A DNA stretch of 64,000 bases from an uncultured Eubacteriales bacterium (GCA_934394855.1 CAKRRH010000008.1:1-64000); one strand, 5' to 3'. Shown: positions 40,095 through 50,232, numbered from the stretch's first letter. Numbers and translations are program-made. The notes: generated from the letters alone by a model not told the origin.

Positions 40095-42770
40095 TTATGC
40101 CCCCTTTACAACAGCGTAATCCTTGGCCTTGCAGGTAATTCCGTTTGCCGAATAATCGCTGTCGGTGTAGTTAATTACAATGCTGACACCGTTTTCATAT
40201 GTAACCATATTTACATCATCAGCAAGGATTGTGTGTTTTGTGATTTCAAGACCATATACATCGTTGAGCGCACTCTTGAGATAATCAAAAGAACTGATAA
40301 CAATATCTTTAACATCCTCATAGTTAGTAGCGTAAAGCTCCTGCATATCCGTCTCCGAAATATCGGCATATTGTGTGCCGGACAAGATGTAATATGCGCC
40401 TGCGCCGCCTTCTACCATATGAAGCAAATCAAGTCTGTCGTTATTTGAAAGATTGATTGCGTCTGCTGTGTACTGAACATGGCCGCTGAGTACCATCGGA
40501 ACGAAAGGTACGCTGTAATCGGACTTATCATAACCCGCAGAAACGATTGGTGTTTCATTAAGATAATCAAGATATTTAAGGAACGGTGCGTCTCCGTTTG
40601 TTCCCATAATATTATATTCCTTATCTTTAACACCCGACACCTGTTTTACAATGTTCTCCATGGTTTCCTGACGCTCACAGAAATCATCTTCACGATAGTT
40701 TGCTGTGATCTTATCGCCGATTGAACGCATTGAAATGTTCTTGATGTTATAGTCAGCGTAGCTGCTCATGAAGTCGTTTAAGTTTCTCTCCATTGCAGAT
40801 ACTGTAAGAGCATATTTCGGCTGCCATACTGTTTCCTGGAAGAAGATATTGTACATTCTTTCGAGAATGTTTCGACTGCCGTTGAGTCCCGATGAATTGT
40901 CGCTTCTCTTAACAGACTTTTCATTCGCATAAACATACTGATAATCGACGTCCGGGAAAAGTCCGATTTTGTCGTTTGCCATTGTATCGATCAATGACTC
41001 AAATTCTTCTTTGCCGCCAAGGTTGCTTGATACCTTTATTTTATTGAGGTATCCGTGTTCATAACCTCCGTTGCACCAGCCGGAAAGCTTCACATTGAGG
41101 TTAGTAAATCCGTTTTTCTGAAGATCCTCTGCAATTTCCTTTGTCTGTTCAAAGGTCGTAAGAGCGATTTTCTTGTTGTAGGAAATACCCATGAACAAAC
41201 CGTTGCCATTGATTTCACCAATGGTCTCTACCGCTGAATAATAATCCTTCTTCTCAGCCTTTTCGTCTCCGAAAAGCTGTTTGCGGTAATAGTTTGCCAT
41301 TCCTGTATATGTTGCGTCGTCGCCGCTAAGCATATGATATACAACGCTGAGCTCGCCGAGGTAACGCTGGAACTGATATTTTGAATATCTTTCGTCCGAA
41401 TCGCCCGCATTTGATGAAAAGCTCTTCATCTTCATGCACTCGTTTATTCTGAATTCGGTAAACGCTCTGTTATGAGTCGGAATGTCGCCGACAGGTGAAC
41501 CCGAATGAGCCTCGATTCCGGCAAATGCGTCACCGCTTTCGATGGTTGCAAACAATCCGTTGTAGCTTGCAGTATTTTTCTCGTTTACGAGTTCCGAAAT
41601 AGCTTCGGTTTCTGCAGCTACGGGTTTTGCAGCCTTAGAACGAATCGTGCAGCCGTAAACCGGAAGGATCGCCTCATTGTAATATGCTGTTTTTTCTTCA
41701 ATGCCGCGAGCTTCGTCAACGCCGTACATTTGAATGTAGATCGGGTCGTTTCTGAGTTCGTCCTTGCCGTTGTTGAAGTTAAGGATTGAACCCGAACCGT
41801 CCGGCAAGAGATAATAGCCGCTGTATGAATTATCGAAGTCAAGCAGATTCGGATGAAGCTGGATCGATTCGATCGTATAGTTTGTTGCATAATAGATCTT
41901 ATCTTCGGGGATTGAAACTTTAAGATCGTCACCGACGAGAGTGTAATTGATTTGAACATTAAACTCAGCTCTGTCAAGATCGGCAACCTTAACGCCGTCG
42001 TTATCCTTGTTCATGTCAGCGTCGGTGTATGTTGTGATTTGAACACGCCAAAGATCATGAAGCTCGTCAACATTTCTCTGATTGATTCCGGCGGTCATAT
42101 AATACCAACCGTTATCCTGGTTAACAGCAAGCGGATAGCTCTCCTGTTTTTGTTTAAGATCTTCTTCGCTTGTCTGATCGGGATCCTTATAAACATCATC
42201 ATTGAAGTTGATAAGCTCATATGCATTATCAAAGATTTCCTGCTGTTCGGGAGTCATTTGATTGTAGAACTGATCTTTTCTTTCAGGTGACATTGCAAGC
42301 GGAAAATCAATTACGAAATTGATGTCGCCGAGACCATATTGAACACCGATACCATTTTCGATATCCAAAATACGGAACTGACCTTTTTCCACACTGTCAC
42401 CGGCTGAGCTCATGCTCAAAATCGCACCGGTATTGGTGTAATAGTTAAGGGTGAAAACTTCACCGCGTGTTACCGTATTTTCCTCGAGAATATCGTCATA
42501 TGAGTTATATTCGGTTGACCAAACAAAGCCTGTTTTCTTGTTAGTCAGACGAATGTCGGTCGTAAGATCGTTAAACTCAAATTTAGTATTTTCGGTTTCA
42601 GCGATTGTACGATATACATCGCTGTCCAAATCATATTCGCTTGTATCCGTTTCCGGAATGTCGTCCGGTCTTGTCGGATTCTTTGATTGTTTACTGCCAC
42701 ATGAAGAAAGTGAGAGAGTTGAAACAATCAATGCAACGAAAAGAAGTAATGATAAAATTCTTTTTTTCAT
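40095..42770 (-). CDS. DUF5696 lipoprotein, predicted TIM-barrel glycosidase-like
   Basis: The 891-residue protein has a lipoprotein signal with lipobox LSSCGSK (Cys near 25). It matches DUF5696, a family I know from Firmicutes ABC loci. A beta-rich N-terminal half is followed by a (beta/alpha)-like half: NGFTNLNVKLSGWCNGGYEH, LGGKEEFESLIDTMANDKIG and LFPDVDYQYV look like successive barrel strands of an alpha-galactosidase-like glycosidase, and MRSIGDKITANY and YNIMGTNGDAPFL may carry acidic catalytic residues. Substrate is unknown. It probably acts outside the membrane on the glycan imported by the neighbouring permeases. Confidence 0.82.
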   Translation of the reverse strand: MKKRILSLLLFVALIVSTLSLSSCGSKQSKNPTRPDDIPETDTSEYDLDSDVYRTIAETENTKFEFNDLTTDIRLTNKKTGFVWSTEYNSYDDILEENTVTRGEVFTLNYYTNTGAILSMSSAGDSVEKGQFRILDIENGIGVQYGLGDINFVIDFPLAMSPERKDQFYNQMTPEQQEIFDNAYELINFNDDVYKDPDQTSEEDLKQKQESYPLAVNQDNGWYYMTAGINQRNVDELHDLWRVQITTYTDADMNKDNDGVKVADLDRAEFNVQINYTLVGDDLKVSIPEDKIYYATNYTIESIQLHPNLLDFDNSYSGYYLLPDGSGSILNFNNGKDELRNDPIYIQMYGVDEARGIEEKTAYYNEAILPVYGCTIRSKAAKPVAAETEAISELVNEKNTASYNGLFATIESGDAFAGIEAHSGSPVGDIPTHNRAFTEFRINECMKMKSFSSNAGDSDERYSKYQFQRYLGELSVVYHMLSGDDATYTGMANYYRKQLFGDEKAEKKDYYSAVETIGEINGNGLFMGISYNKKIALTTFEQTKEIAEDLQKNGFTNLNVKLSGWCNGGYEHGYLNKIKVSSNLGGKEEFESLIDTMANDKIGLFPDVDYQYVYANEKSVKRSDNSSGLNGSRNILERMYNIFFQETVWQPKYALTVSAMERNLNDFMSSYADYNIKNISMRSIGDKITANYREDDFCERQETMENIVKQVSGVKDKEYNIMGTNGDAPFLKYLDYLNETPIVSAGYDKSDYSVPFVPMVLSGHVQYTADAINLSNNDRLDLLHMVEGGAGAYYILSGTQYADISETDMQELYATNYEDVKDIVISSFDYLKSALNDVYGLEITKHTILADDVNMVTYENGVSIVINYTDSDYSANGITCKAKDYAVVKGA

Positions 42771-42793
42771 TTTAAATAAATCTCTCCTTTCTT

Positions 42794-45031
42794 TTAAGTT
42801 CGTGTGGCAAGCTCTTGCAGGAGTCTTGAAACAAAGTCATACATCTGCTGAACAAGAGCGAAGAACAAAACTGCAAGGAATATTACCAAAATCATTACAA
42901 CAAGTGTGATGAACAATTCCAAAACAGCAAATCCCGGTCCGAAGTCATGGATTCTCATGTTTGTCGCAAAGATGAGAAGCAAGGTAAGAACCATGCCGAG
43001 AGTAACGAAGATTGAGAAGAAGTCGCCCTCTTCTTTGAGCATTATGTTACTGAACAAAATTGCGAACGGATAGAGAATCAAAATCGGAGTCAGCGAGTAG
43101 CAGGTTCCGATATAGATTGCTCTGAAGTTACCTTCACCGTTAAGAAGCGATGTTACGCACCAGTTACAAACACAGAAAAGCATTACCGGAGCAATGATTT
43201 TGAGAATTTCAAGAATGATGTTTACATATTGCGCCTGAGCATTGAAGATAAATCCTGTAAATCTTGCCTGCAAAAGACTCATGATCGAGGTGGCAATCAA
43301 CAATGTTGTTGCACTCGCAACAGACGCATGATTTTCACGAACCAAGAACCAGCTTCCGTTGAGCGGTCGTGAAAGAATCGTTCCCGCATATTTCAGGTGA
43401 CCCCAATATGAATCTTCTTTTGCCGGAGGAACAAATTTCTTCCAAAGCTTTTTGATTACAATAATGATTGCAACAATCAAGATGATTCCCAAAAGTCCCC
43501 AACCGAAATACTGTTCAATTATCTGCTGGCGTTTATATTTGTAAGCTAAAGAGTAGTTGTCCTGGTCTTCAATGTCCTTGAAGTATTCCATTGCGGTGTC
43601 ATAATCGCCCAAGCGATAATATACTTTAGCGATATTTTGTTTAGCCGCCGCACTGTTAAGGTTTTCTTTCAAAACCTCTTTCCAGCACTCTTCTTCTTTT
43701 GAATATTCATCATGCATATGATAATCATTCGCCTGCATGATGAGCTTTGCGTAGTCGGTCATTACAAATGTTTTAATGTAACCCGTTCCTGCGTCAAGCA
43801 CGATGCACGAATTGTTGTGCCATGCCATTGAAATTGCGCCGGACAACATATCGTCAAGATATGTTACATGAGTTGTGTCGCCCGGATCTTCACGAGTACC
43901 GAACTCAAAAAGGTTTACACCGTCTGAGTTATAGAAGAATACACGACCGCGAAGTGCGTCAAGAACAGCATAGATTCCGTTGTCAAGCGCCATTACATCG
44001 ACAAGCTGCGACGGACCTGAATATGTTCCCTTCCACGGAGCGTCAGAATCACCATATGGCTTTGCGGCGTCGGAAATTTTGCGAAGAACGTTTTTACCTT
44101 TTGCGTTGAGCTTCGCAAGCATTTCCTTTTGGTCAGCCGTTTTCTTCTCAAATGTTGAGTTGGTAACATAAAGGAAGTTGTCTTCGTCAACTGTTATGCC
44201 GCTGTACTCGGTAGATACGTTTTTGTCAGCTTCTTCCTTTTGCGCTTTGGTCATGAACATACGCTTGATAAGCTCTGCCGCACTGTATGTAACCTTTGCG
44301 GCACCAAGGCACTGAACGAACTCACCTGCTTCGCTGAGCTCCAAGATACCCTGAATGCACTGACGTGAAAGAACAAAGATTCGGCCTGCGTTATCAACAA
44401 CCATTTTCTTAGGCTGGAAAATGAATCCGTCCGGAAGAACTTCGCTGTTGATTCCGGCAATCTGTCTTACAAAATTGCCGTTTTTGTCAAGCTGAACAAC
44501 ACGACCCGATGTACCCTCGGTAATTTCATCTGCAAGATTTGCGTTTACATTATCTTTTTTAGCACCGTTTTGGTCGCAGATGTAAATTTCGTCGGTGTTT
44601 GTATCAACAAATACATATGTAGGAAAGCTGAATGTATCTGTGAAAGTCTTTTTTGTTCCGTCAGCCAAAGTAATTGTATTTTGGAATGACGAAATTATTT
44701 TGTAAAGTGAATAGTCGCTGTTGAGAATGATGATTCTACGGTTTCCGGAATCGGCAATGAACACTTTGTCATCATGAGCAACAAAAATGTTGCCGGGTGT
44801 TCCGTCTGAACCCGAAAGGTTAAGATCGCCGATTGCCTTGCCTTTGCTGTCTTTGATCTCTCCGACATCAATGCTCGATTCAAATCGGAAAGCGTCCGGT
44901 GCGATTGACGGATTACCGTTGTTGTCATATACATATGACTGGTAAGCCGAGGTTGCCCCGACAGGCACGGAGAGCAGACAGAAAACTGCAAGTGCTACCG
45001 CTGTCAGACGGAGTAATGTTTTAAATTTCAC
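42794..45031 (-). CDS. NHL-repeat, TPR and Yip1-domain membrane protein
   Basis: GTG at 45031 with GGGGAGG nine bases ahead is preferred to the ATG at 45082, which lies inside the neighbouring permease gene. The ~745-residue protein has a signal or anchor sequence, an extracytoplasmic beta-propeller of NHL type (DKVFIADSGNRRIIILNSD; DTNTDEIYICDQNG; DNAGRIFVLSRQ), a TPR segment (YYRLGDYDTAMEYFKDIEDQ), one membrane helix, then a C-terminal Yip1 domain with five membrane helices. It resembles a sensor or scaffold linking an external propeller to the membrane. Its role with ABC transporters is unknown. Confidence 0.8.
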   Translation of the reverse strand: MKFKTLLRLTAVALAVFCLLSVPVGATSAYQSYVYDNNGNPSIAPDAFRFESSIDVGEIKDSKGKAIGDLNLSGSDGTPGNIFVAHDDKVFIADSGNRRIIILNSDYSLYKIISSFQNTITLADGTKKTFTDTFSFPTYVFVDTNTDEIYICDQNGAKKDNVNANLADEITEGTSGRVVQLDKNGNFVRQIAGINSEVLPDGFIFQPKKMVVDNAGRIFVLSRQCIQGILELSEAGEFVQCLGAAKVTYSAAELIKRMFMTKAQKEEADKNVSTEYSGITVDEDNFLYVTNSTFEKKTADQKEMLAKLNAKGKNVLRKISDAAKPYGDSDAPWKGTYSGPSQLVDVMALDNGIYAVLDALRGRVFFYNSDGVNLFEFGTREDPGDTTHVTYLDDMLSGAISMAWHNNSCIVLDAGTGYIKTFVMTDYAKLIMQANDYHMHDEYSKEEECWKEVLKENLNSAAAKQNIAKVYYRLGDYDTAMEYFKDIEDQDNYSLAYKYKRQQIIEQYFGWGLLGIILIVAIIIVIKKLWKKFVPPAKEDSYWGHLKYAGTILSRPLNGSWFLVRENHASVASATTLLIATSIMSLLQARFTGFIFNAQAQYVNIILEILKIIAPVMLFCVCNWCVTSLLNGEGNFRAIYIGTCYSLTPILILYPFAILFSNIMLKEEGDFFSIFVTLGMVLTLLLIFATNMRIHDFGPGFAVLELFITLVVMILVIFLAVLFFALVQQMYDFVSRLLQELATRT

Positions 45032-45047
45032 TGATCTGCACCTCCCC

Positions 45048-45953
45048 TTATTCTTTGATACCGCTTGATGCCATTGTATCAAGGATCTGTGTCTGTGAAA
45101 AGATGAATATGAGAAGCGGCGGAAGTATCATGATTAGCGATACTGCGGCTGCCGCACCTGTTCTTGCAATACCGCCCGATGCGATCTGCGAAAGAGCATA
45201 TTGAAGCGGTTTTTTTGCTTCCGAGAAAATTACGGTGTTACCCGTAATACCCCACATTGACTGAACAGATGTCATTAACATTGTAAGCCAAGCCGGTTTA
45301 ACAAGCGGCATTACGATTTTCATAAATATTGTAAGCTCGCCTGCACCGTCGATTCGAGCCGCCTCAAGCAATGCATTCGGAATTGCCGATGACATATGCT
45401 GTTTCATGAGGTAAAGACCCATTGAACCGCCGATATACGGAATGATAAGAACCCAATATGTATCGATCATTCCAAGCTTTGACTGAATGATGTAGTTCGG
45501 GATACCCGTAACTGCGGGAGTAAACATAAGTGAAAGTGTGATTACTTCCGAAATAAGTTTTCTTCCCGGAAAAGCTCTTTTTTCAAGCACATATGCAGCG
45601 AGTGAAGCAAAAACGATGTGAAAGAATGTTGCTACAACCGTTACAAAGATTGTGTTGAAGATATAACGTGAGAAAGGAACCCACGACGAGCTCATGAGAG
45701 TTGAGATGTTAGTAAAGTTAGAAAGCGTCGGATGTTGAACGAATATCTTAGGCGGATAAAGGAACAACTCATCCATCGGCTTGAAAGCGTTGTTTAAGAT
45801 GTAAAGGAACGGGATAATCATGAACACGCCGACAAGGCACAAAAACAGGAAGTTGATGATTCGACCTGCTCTTGATCGTGCAAGACCCGGATTAAAACGC
45901 TTTTTTGATGATTTAAGCTTTGAAACATCGATCTGCTTTGAAGTCGTCTGCAT
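45048..45953 (-). CDS. Carbohydrate ABC transporter permease, MalG type (first pair)
   Basis: The 301-residue protein has six membrane helices and the EAA loop LEAARIDGAGELTIFMKIVMPLV. The N-terminus is basic and cytoplasmic. Its start is one base after the stop of the MalF-type partner, so the two are translationally coupled. Confidence 0.93.
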   Translation of the reverse strand: MQTTSKQIDVSKLKSSKKRFNPGLARSRAGRIINFLFLCLVGVFMIIPFLYILNNAFKPMDELFLYPPKIFVQHPTLSNFTNISTLMSSSWVPFSRYIFNTIFVTVVATFFHIVFASLAAYVLEKRAFPGRKLISEVITLSLMFTPAVTGIPNYIIQSKLGMIDTYWVLIIPYIGGSMGLYLMKQHMSSAIPNALLEAARIDGAGELTIFMKIVMPLVKPAWLTMLMTSVQSMWGITGNTVIFSEAKKPLQYALSQIASGGIARTGAAAAVSLIMILPPLLIFIFSQTQILDTMASSGIKE

Positions 45954-46886
45954 TTATTGTCCCACCTTTCTCAGCAATCGCTGGATTATCTGGTTGCAGG
46001 CAACCATCATTACAAACAGAACGGTCGCAATTGCGCAGGCATAGCCCATTTCAAAGCGCTGTCCGCCATAGTCCTGAATATGGTTAAGAATCGTATGCGT
46101 CGCATAGTCGGTACTCGGGAATCCGAAAAGAGTTGTGCAGATGTCGCCGACTGTGAACGCCTGAGTAATGCTCATTACCGCACTGAACATGAGCATAGGC
46201 TTCATCTGCGGCAGGGTGATGAACCAAAGCTCCTGCCAACGGTTTCTGATGCCTTCGATGTAACCTGCTTCATAGAGCGAACGGTCGATCGTTCTGAAAC
46301 CGGCAACGTTTGAAAGGAATCCGGTACCGAGCGACATCCAAATTACAACAATGCAGCAAACTGTCATCATATATTTGGAGTCGGTCAAAAACTGAAGCGG
46401 TTCATTGACAAGTCCGAGGCTGAGGAGCATACTGTTGATCCAGCCGTAAGCGTCGCCTGAGAAGATGATCGCCCAGATCGTGTAAGCACCGCCCGAAATT
46501 GACGGAGCGTACAAAATTGTAACCATGACAGCTCTCATTGTGTGCGAAAGCTCATTGATGAGCCATGCAAACAAAATTGACGACAAATAACCGATAGGAC
46601 CGGTAATAACCGCAATGATGAGAGTGTTCTTCAGTGCGATGATAAATACATCGTCCGTGGCAAGAAGGTCACGGAAATTATCGATTCCGATGAAAGTCGG
46701 AGCTTCGAGAATGTTGTAGTAAGTAAATCCGAGAAAGATTGATGCGAGTACGGGCAAAACGGTAAACGCGAAAAAGATAATGCCGTACGGTGCCATATAC
46801 AGATAGCAGTCCCAATTTTGCTTAAAGCTCTTTTTAAGCAGATGACGGTCTTGCTTTCTGATCATTTTTTTATCAGTAGTAGTCAT
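45954..46886 (-). CDS. Sugar ABC transporter permease, MalF type (first pair)
   Basis: The 310-residue protein has six membrane helices and an EAA loop YEAGYIEGIRNRWQELWFITLP. A cytoplasmic basic N-terminus precedes YLYMAPYGIIFFAFTVLPVLAS. It lies 16 bases after the solute-binding protein gene. Confidence 0.93.
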   Translation of the reverse strand: MTTTDKKMIRKQDRHLLKKSFKQNWDCYLYMAPYGIIFFAFTVLPVLASIFLGFTYYNILEAPTFIGIDNFRDLLATDDVFIIALKNTLIIAVITGPIGYLSSILFAWLINELSHTMRAVMVTILYAPSISGGAYTIWAIIFSGDAYGWINSMLLSLGLVNEPLQFLTDSKYMMTVCCIVVIWMSLGTGFLSNVAGFRTIDRSLYEAGYIEGIRNRWQELWFITLPQMKPMLMFSAVMSITQAFTVGDICTTLFGFPSTDYATHTILNHIQDYGGQRFEMGYACAIATVLFVMMVACNQIIQRLLRKVGQ

Positions 46887-46902
46887 TTTAACCCCCGTGT
46901 CA

Positions 46903-49836
46903 TCACTTATCGTTTACAGTGGGCAGACCAAACTCGGCACGCTTGCTGGTGATCTCACTGTCAATTACATTTGAATAATCGTACAAAGTATCTCGTGCGT
47001 CTTTATCTTTATAAATAACCTTACGGAAAGCGTTGAGAATGTGACGGTTGATGAAATAGCTTCCCGCAACCTCAGGCATTGATTCACAGGTTTCAAGCTG
47101 TTTATTCATTGCGCTTATTTCCTCGGAGGTCCAAGGCAGCTTCTGGAACGCTTCAACGTTTGCGGTATTATATCGGGCAGACGAACCGAGCACGCACTCA
47201 AGGCGGTTACCGTAGCTTGACTGGGTTTCAGCCGATGTCCACCATTTCAGGAATTCCCAAGAAAGGTCATAGCTGATGTTGTCTTTAAGAATGAAGCAGT
47301 TTGTATCAACGAGCGAATCGCCGCGGTTGATCTTTCCGTCGCTTCCGACAACACCCGGAACCGAGGTGAATCCCCAAAGTCCGCGAATTTCAGGAGCCGA
47401 TACTGCTAATGTATTATATAATGTATATGTATCAACGCCGAGCGGCATTTCACCTGTTCTGAAACGGTTCTTAAAGTCATATGTCTTCGGGCAGTCGTAG
47501 TTTACAAAGAAGTTAGTCCAAAGCTTGAATGCCTTTGTAGCATTTGTCGATTTGAGGTTAGTTGACTTGTAGTCTTCCGTATACATCGAGCCTTCATTTT
47601 GAATAAGCAATGTATAGAACATCTGCAATGTCTGCGGCATACCGAATTCCATGTTATTCTTGTTCAAAACGGTAATGCACTGAATCAGCTGATCCCATGT
47701 ATTCGGAATTCCGAGTCCAAGCTCTGCCAAAACATCCTTACGATAGAACAGCATATAGAAGTCCTGGGTTTCGGGCAATGCATAAAGATCGGTTGTTTTA
47801 CCGTTATTGAAGTAAAATGGAACGAGCGCCTCTTTTGAGAATCGCTTTGTTACCTCGCCAAGATCATCAAAATTAGAAAGGCTGTAAATTGCGTTTCTGA
47901 GCGCATAGTTTACAGGCTCGTTCTTAGCCTGACCAAGTACAACATCAGGTCCGATTCCCGCAACAACTGCTGAAAGCAATGCACCGACATTTACAAGCTC
48001 AAGGTTGACCTGGTTTCCGGTAGACGCTGTGTAGCTGTTGTTGATCAAAGCACGAAGCTGCTGATATTGGTCACGGCCGGAAGCGATCCAAACCGTGATT
48101 GTTTTATTATCATCTTTTTTCTTCTCAAGTGAGCCGATTGCGTTATAGTCAACTACGAAAGAAGAAATGAATCTGTTAAACTCATAACCGAAATTGGTGA
48201 AGAAATTAGCCGTTGCTTTTGCCGGCTCTGTTCCCGGAGCCGAAAGAGAAATATAATCGAGCTCAAGCGGAGTATAGTTAGCGTTATTCATCCATGTACC
48301 GTATGAGCTGATGTTTGTCTTAAACGGAGAAAGCTGTTTTGAAATCTTGTCCGGTTCTTCCTTGAATGTTTTAAGCTGTCTTGCCAAGGTTTCAAGCGAA
48401 GACATATCCGAACCCTTTTGACCGGTAAATTCAACGATCGAATTAACGATATTGGTAAGGTTCTCGGACTCTGTTACCATGTCGTCAAGCACATCCGGAA
48501 TGAGCTTGTCAAGCTGATAGTCACGGTTGGTATCGGGAGATGAACCTGTGATCATGATGATGCTGCGGTAGATCTCGTTGATGTTGTTCATCGTTTCTTC
48601 AGCCAAACGAAGGATCGGACCCATATCACCGAGCGTTGCTTCAAGCGTGAGCGTGTCGCCGGCTTTGAGATGAATCAGACATTCTTCCCCGTCGTCAGTT
48701 GTCGGAGAAACCAAAGTCCAGTTGTTTGAATATTTAAACTTGATTCCCGAGCATTCAGCATAAGGAATCTCACCGTTTACATAAAGCTTGCGGGAAGAAA
48801 TCATACCTTCATATTGATTCTTGCGAACCTTGAAGTTGATATTATACATACCCTCTTTGACATTATTCGGAACAGTCCATGTAATCGACTGCTGAGTATA
48901 CTGCCAGTTGCTGCCGCCGATCATGTTGATCGACTGAATGTATGCGTTCTGCTTTCCGTCAGCCATTGATGTACTTGCGGAAGAAACATCGGTATTAGGA
49001 TAAAGCGTCTGATCCGACTTGCTTGTCGGCGACTCACCCTGAATGAAAATTTCTTCGCCCGAATAGTCTGCGTAGTTTTTAGAATCGCATTCAGCCTTAT
49101 ACTGCTCATATGATTTTGTTTCCTCGGCAGGAACGAGCTTGATGCAGCCGATCGTCATCGGCTCTTTTACTGCTTCAAGCTTGAGACTATTAACACCGTC
49201 TTTAAAGCTGAACTGAAGCGGAGAGGTGTAAAATCCGAGGTTATCATAGAAATATGATGAAGTCCACTGCGAAACCTCAACCTGATCGGGGACGATTCCG
49301 TTTCCGTAAACATCCTTGCTGAATTTAAGGTTGCCGTTTTCATCCCTGTCAACATTATCTTTCCAAACACGGGTAAAGTTGACATCCTCGGCGGAGTTAA
49401 ACGGAATTTCACCGTTTACATATACAGCTCGCTCGATTGAAACATTTTTACCGGGTTCGGTATAATATTCAATGTATAGATTATACAAGCCGGCTTTAAC
49501 ATTAAATTTAAATTCAACGCTGTCAGTCTCGGTTGTATAAATCGAGGAGCCTGCTCTTCCCTTATAGTTCGTCACGATCTTGACGCCTGCGGTCTTTGAC
49601 GAAATGTTAGACGGACCAAGCGTAATTTCCGACGAACCCTTCGGGTCGTTTTTATGCTTTTCGGCATAATCCTGATATGACATATACTCGGTATAATCGA
49701 TCGGGGTTGTGCTCTCGGCTTCATTGAACGAAGCTTCGGCAGCGGTCGATTTATCGTCCTGCGCTGCAAACGCACTCAGCGACAACGACGACATTACCAT
49801 GCATAGTGCCATGAAAGTAACGAGTAATCTTTTCAT
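46903..49836 (-). CDS. Giant extracellular solute-binding protein with carbohydrate-binding modules
   Basis: At 977 residues this is about twice the usual CUT1 binding protein. A signal peptide (cleavage near AFA-AQ) is followed by two beta-sandwich, CBM6/35-like regions (about 40-230 and 250-410; each has a LYVNGEIPY/VNGEIPFN-type strand), a helical linker (~420-530) and a family 1 solute-binding domain (about 600-977; TVWIASGRDQYQQLR, GPDVVLGQAKNEPVNYALRN, FKLWTNFFVNYD). No lipobox Cys is present, unlike typical Gram-positive binding proteins. ATG at 49836 has AGGAG seven bases ahead. It opens the operon. Confidence 0.87.
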   Translation of the reverse strand: MKRLLVTFMALCMVMSSLSLSAFAAQDDKSTAAEASFNEAESTTPIDYTEYMSYQDYAEKHKNDPKGSSEITLGPSNISSKTAGVKIVTNYKGRAGSSIYTTETDSVEFKFNVKAGLYNLYIEYYTEPGKNVSIERAVYVNGEIPFNSAEDVNFTRVWKDNVDRDENGNLKFSKDVYGNGIVPDQVEVSQWTSSYFYDNLGFYTSPLQFSFKDGVNSLKLEAVKEPMTIGCIKLVPAEETKSYEQYKAECDSKNYADYSGEEIFIQGESPTSKSDQTLYPNTDVSSASTSMADGKQNAYIQSINMIGGSNWQYTQQSITWTVPNNVKEGMYNINFKVRKNQYEGMISSRKLYVNGEIPYAECSGIKFKYSNNWTLVSPTTDDGEECLIHLKAGDTLTLEATLGDMGPILRLAEETMNNINEIYRSIIMITGSSPDTNRDYQLDKLIPDVLDDMVTESENLTNIVNSIVEFTGQKGSDMSSLETLARQLKTFKEEPDKISKQLSPFKTNISSYGTWMNNANYTPLELDYISLSAPGTEPAKATANFFTNFGYEFNRFISSFVVDYNAIGSLEKKKDDNKTITVWIASGRDQYQQLRALINNSYTASTGNQVNLELVNVGALLSAVVAGIGPDVVLGQAKNEPVNYALRNAIYSLSNFDDLGEVTKRFSKEALVPFYFNNGKTTDLYALPETQDFYMLFYRKDVLAELGLGIPNTWDQLIQCITVLNKNNMEFGMPQTLQMFYTLLIQNEGSMYTEDYKSTNLKSTNATKAFKLWTNFFVNYDCPKTYDFKNRFRTGEMPLGVDTYTLYNTLAVSAPEIRGLWGFTSVPGVVGSDGKINRGDSLVDTNCFILKDNISYDLSWEFLKWWTSAETQSSYGNRLECVLGSSARYNTANVEAFQKLPWTSEEISAMNKQLETCESMPEVAGSYFINRHILNAFRKVIYKDKDARDTLYDYSNVIDSEITSKRAEFGLPTVNDK

Positions 49837-49892
49837 CACCATTCTCCTATTTCAGAATTTTTAGATTACGGTTGAGCAAAATCTTAAAATAA

Positions 49893-49921
49893 ATTATATG
49901 TAAAATAATGGAATAAATCAA
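49893..49921 (-). promoter_or_regulatory. Promoter of the ABC/DUF5696 operon
   Basis: Minus-strand TTGATT (49921-49916) and TATAAT (49898-49893) are 17 bases apart, 57 bases before the start of the binding-protein gene. Confidence 0.78.
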
Positions 49922-49970
49922 ATTGTGACCAAATTGATTATGCATTATGTACATACTGTGAATATGCATT

Positions 49971-49987
49971 TTATGCAAATTGCATAA
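49971..49987. promoter_or_regulatory. 17-bp palindrome upstream of the operon promoter
   Basis: TTATGCAAATTGCATAA is a perfect palindrome around a central A, 50 bases upstream of the -35 box, with further TATGCAT motifs at 49938-49945 and 49962-49969. It is a candidate operator or activator site. The half site TTGCATA also occurs in the 12.03-12.11 kb region. The rest of 49843-50252 holds no gene. Confidence 0.55.
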
Positions 49988-50201
49988 TTATTCTATGATA
50001 TTTGCTTTTACAACGCAAATAATAGCACAATAAAAGCCCTCTATCTTGCCAAATAGTGATATTTATTGTATATAATAACAAAAAAGATATATCGTTATTC
50101 GTACAAAATCAACTACAAACGACAAAAGTTAAAATCGGTCAAGCAATAATATATATTCACTATAAAATATGACAGCTTGTCATTTTTTACAACCGAAAAA
50201 A

Positions 50202-50232
50202 ACATCGTTTATGCAAAATGCACAAACGATGT
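50202..50232 (-). terminator. Terminator of the 252-residue gene
   Basis: ACATCGTTT (50202-50210) pairs with AAACGATGT (50224-50232), followed by TTTTTT on the minus strand. Confidence 0.88.
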
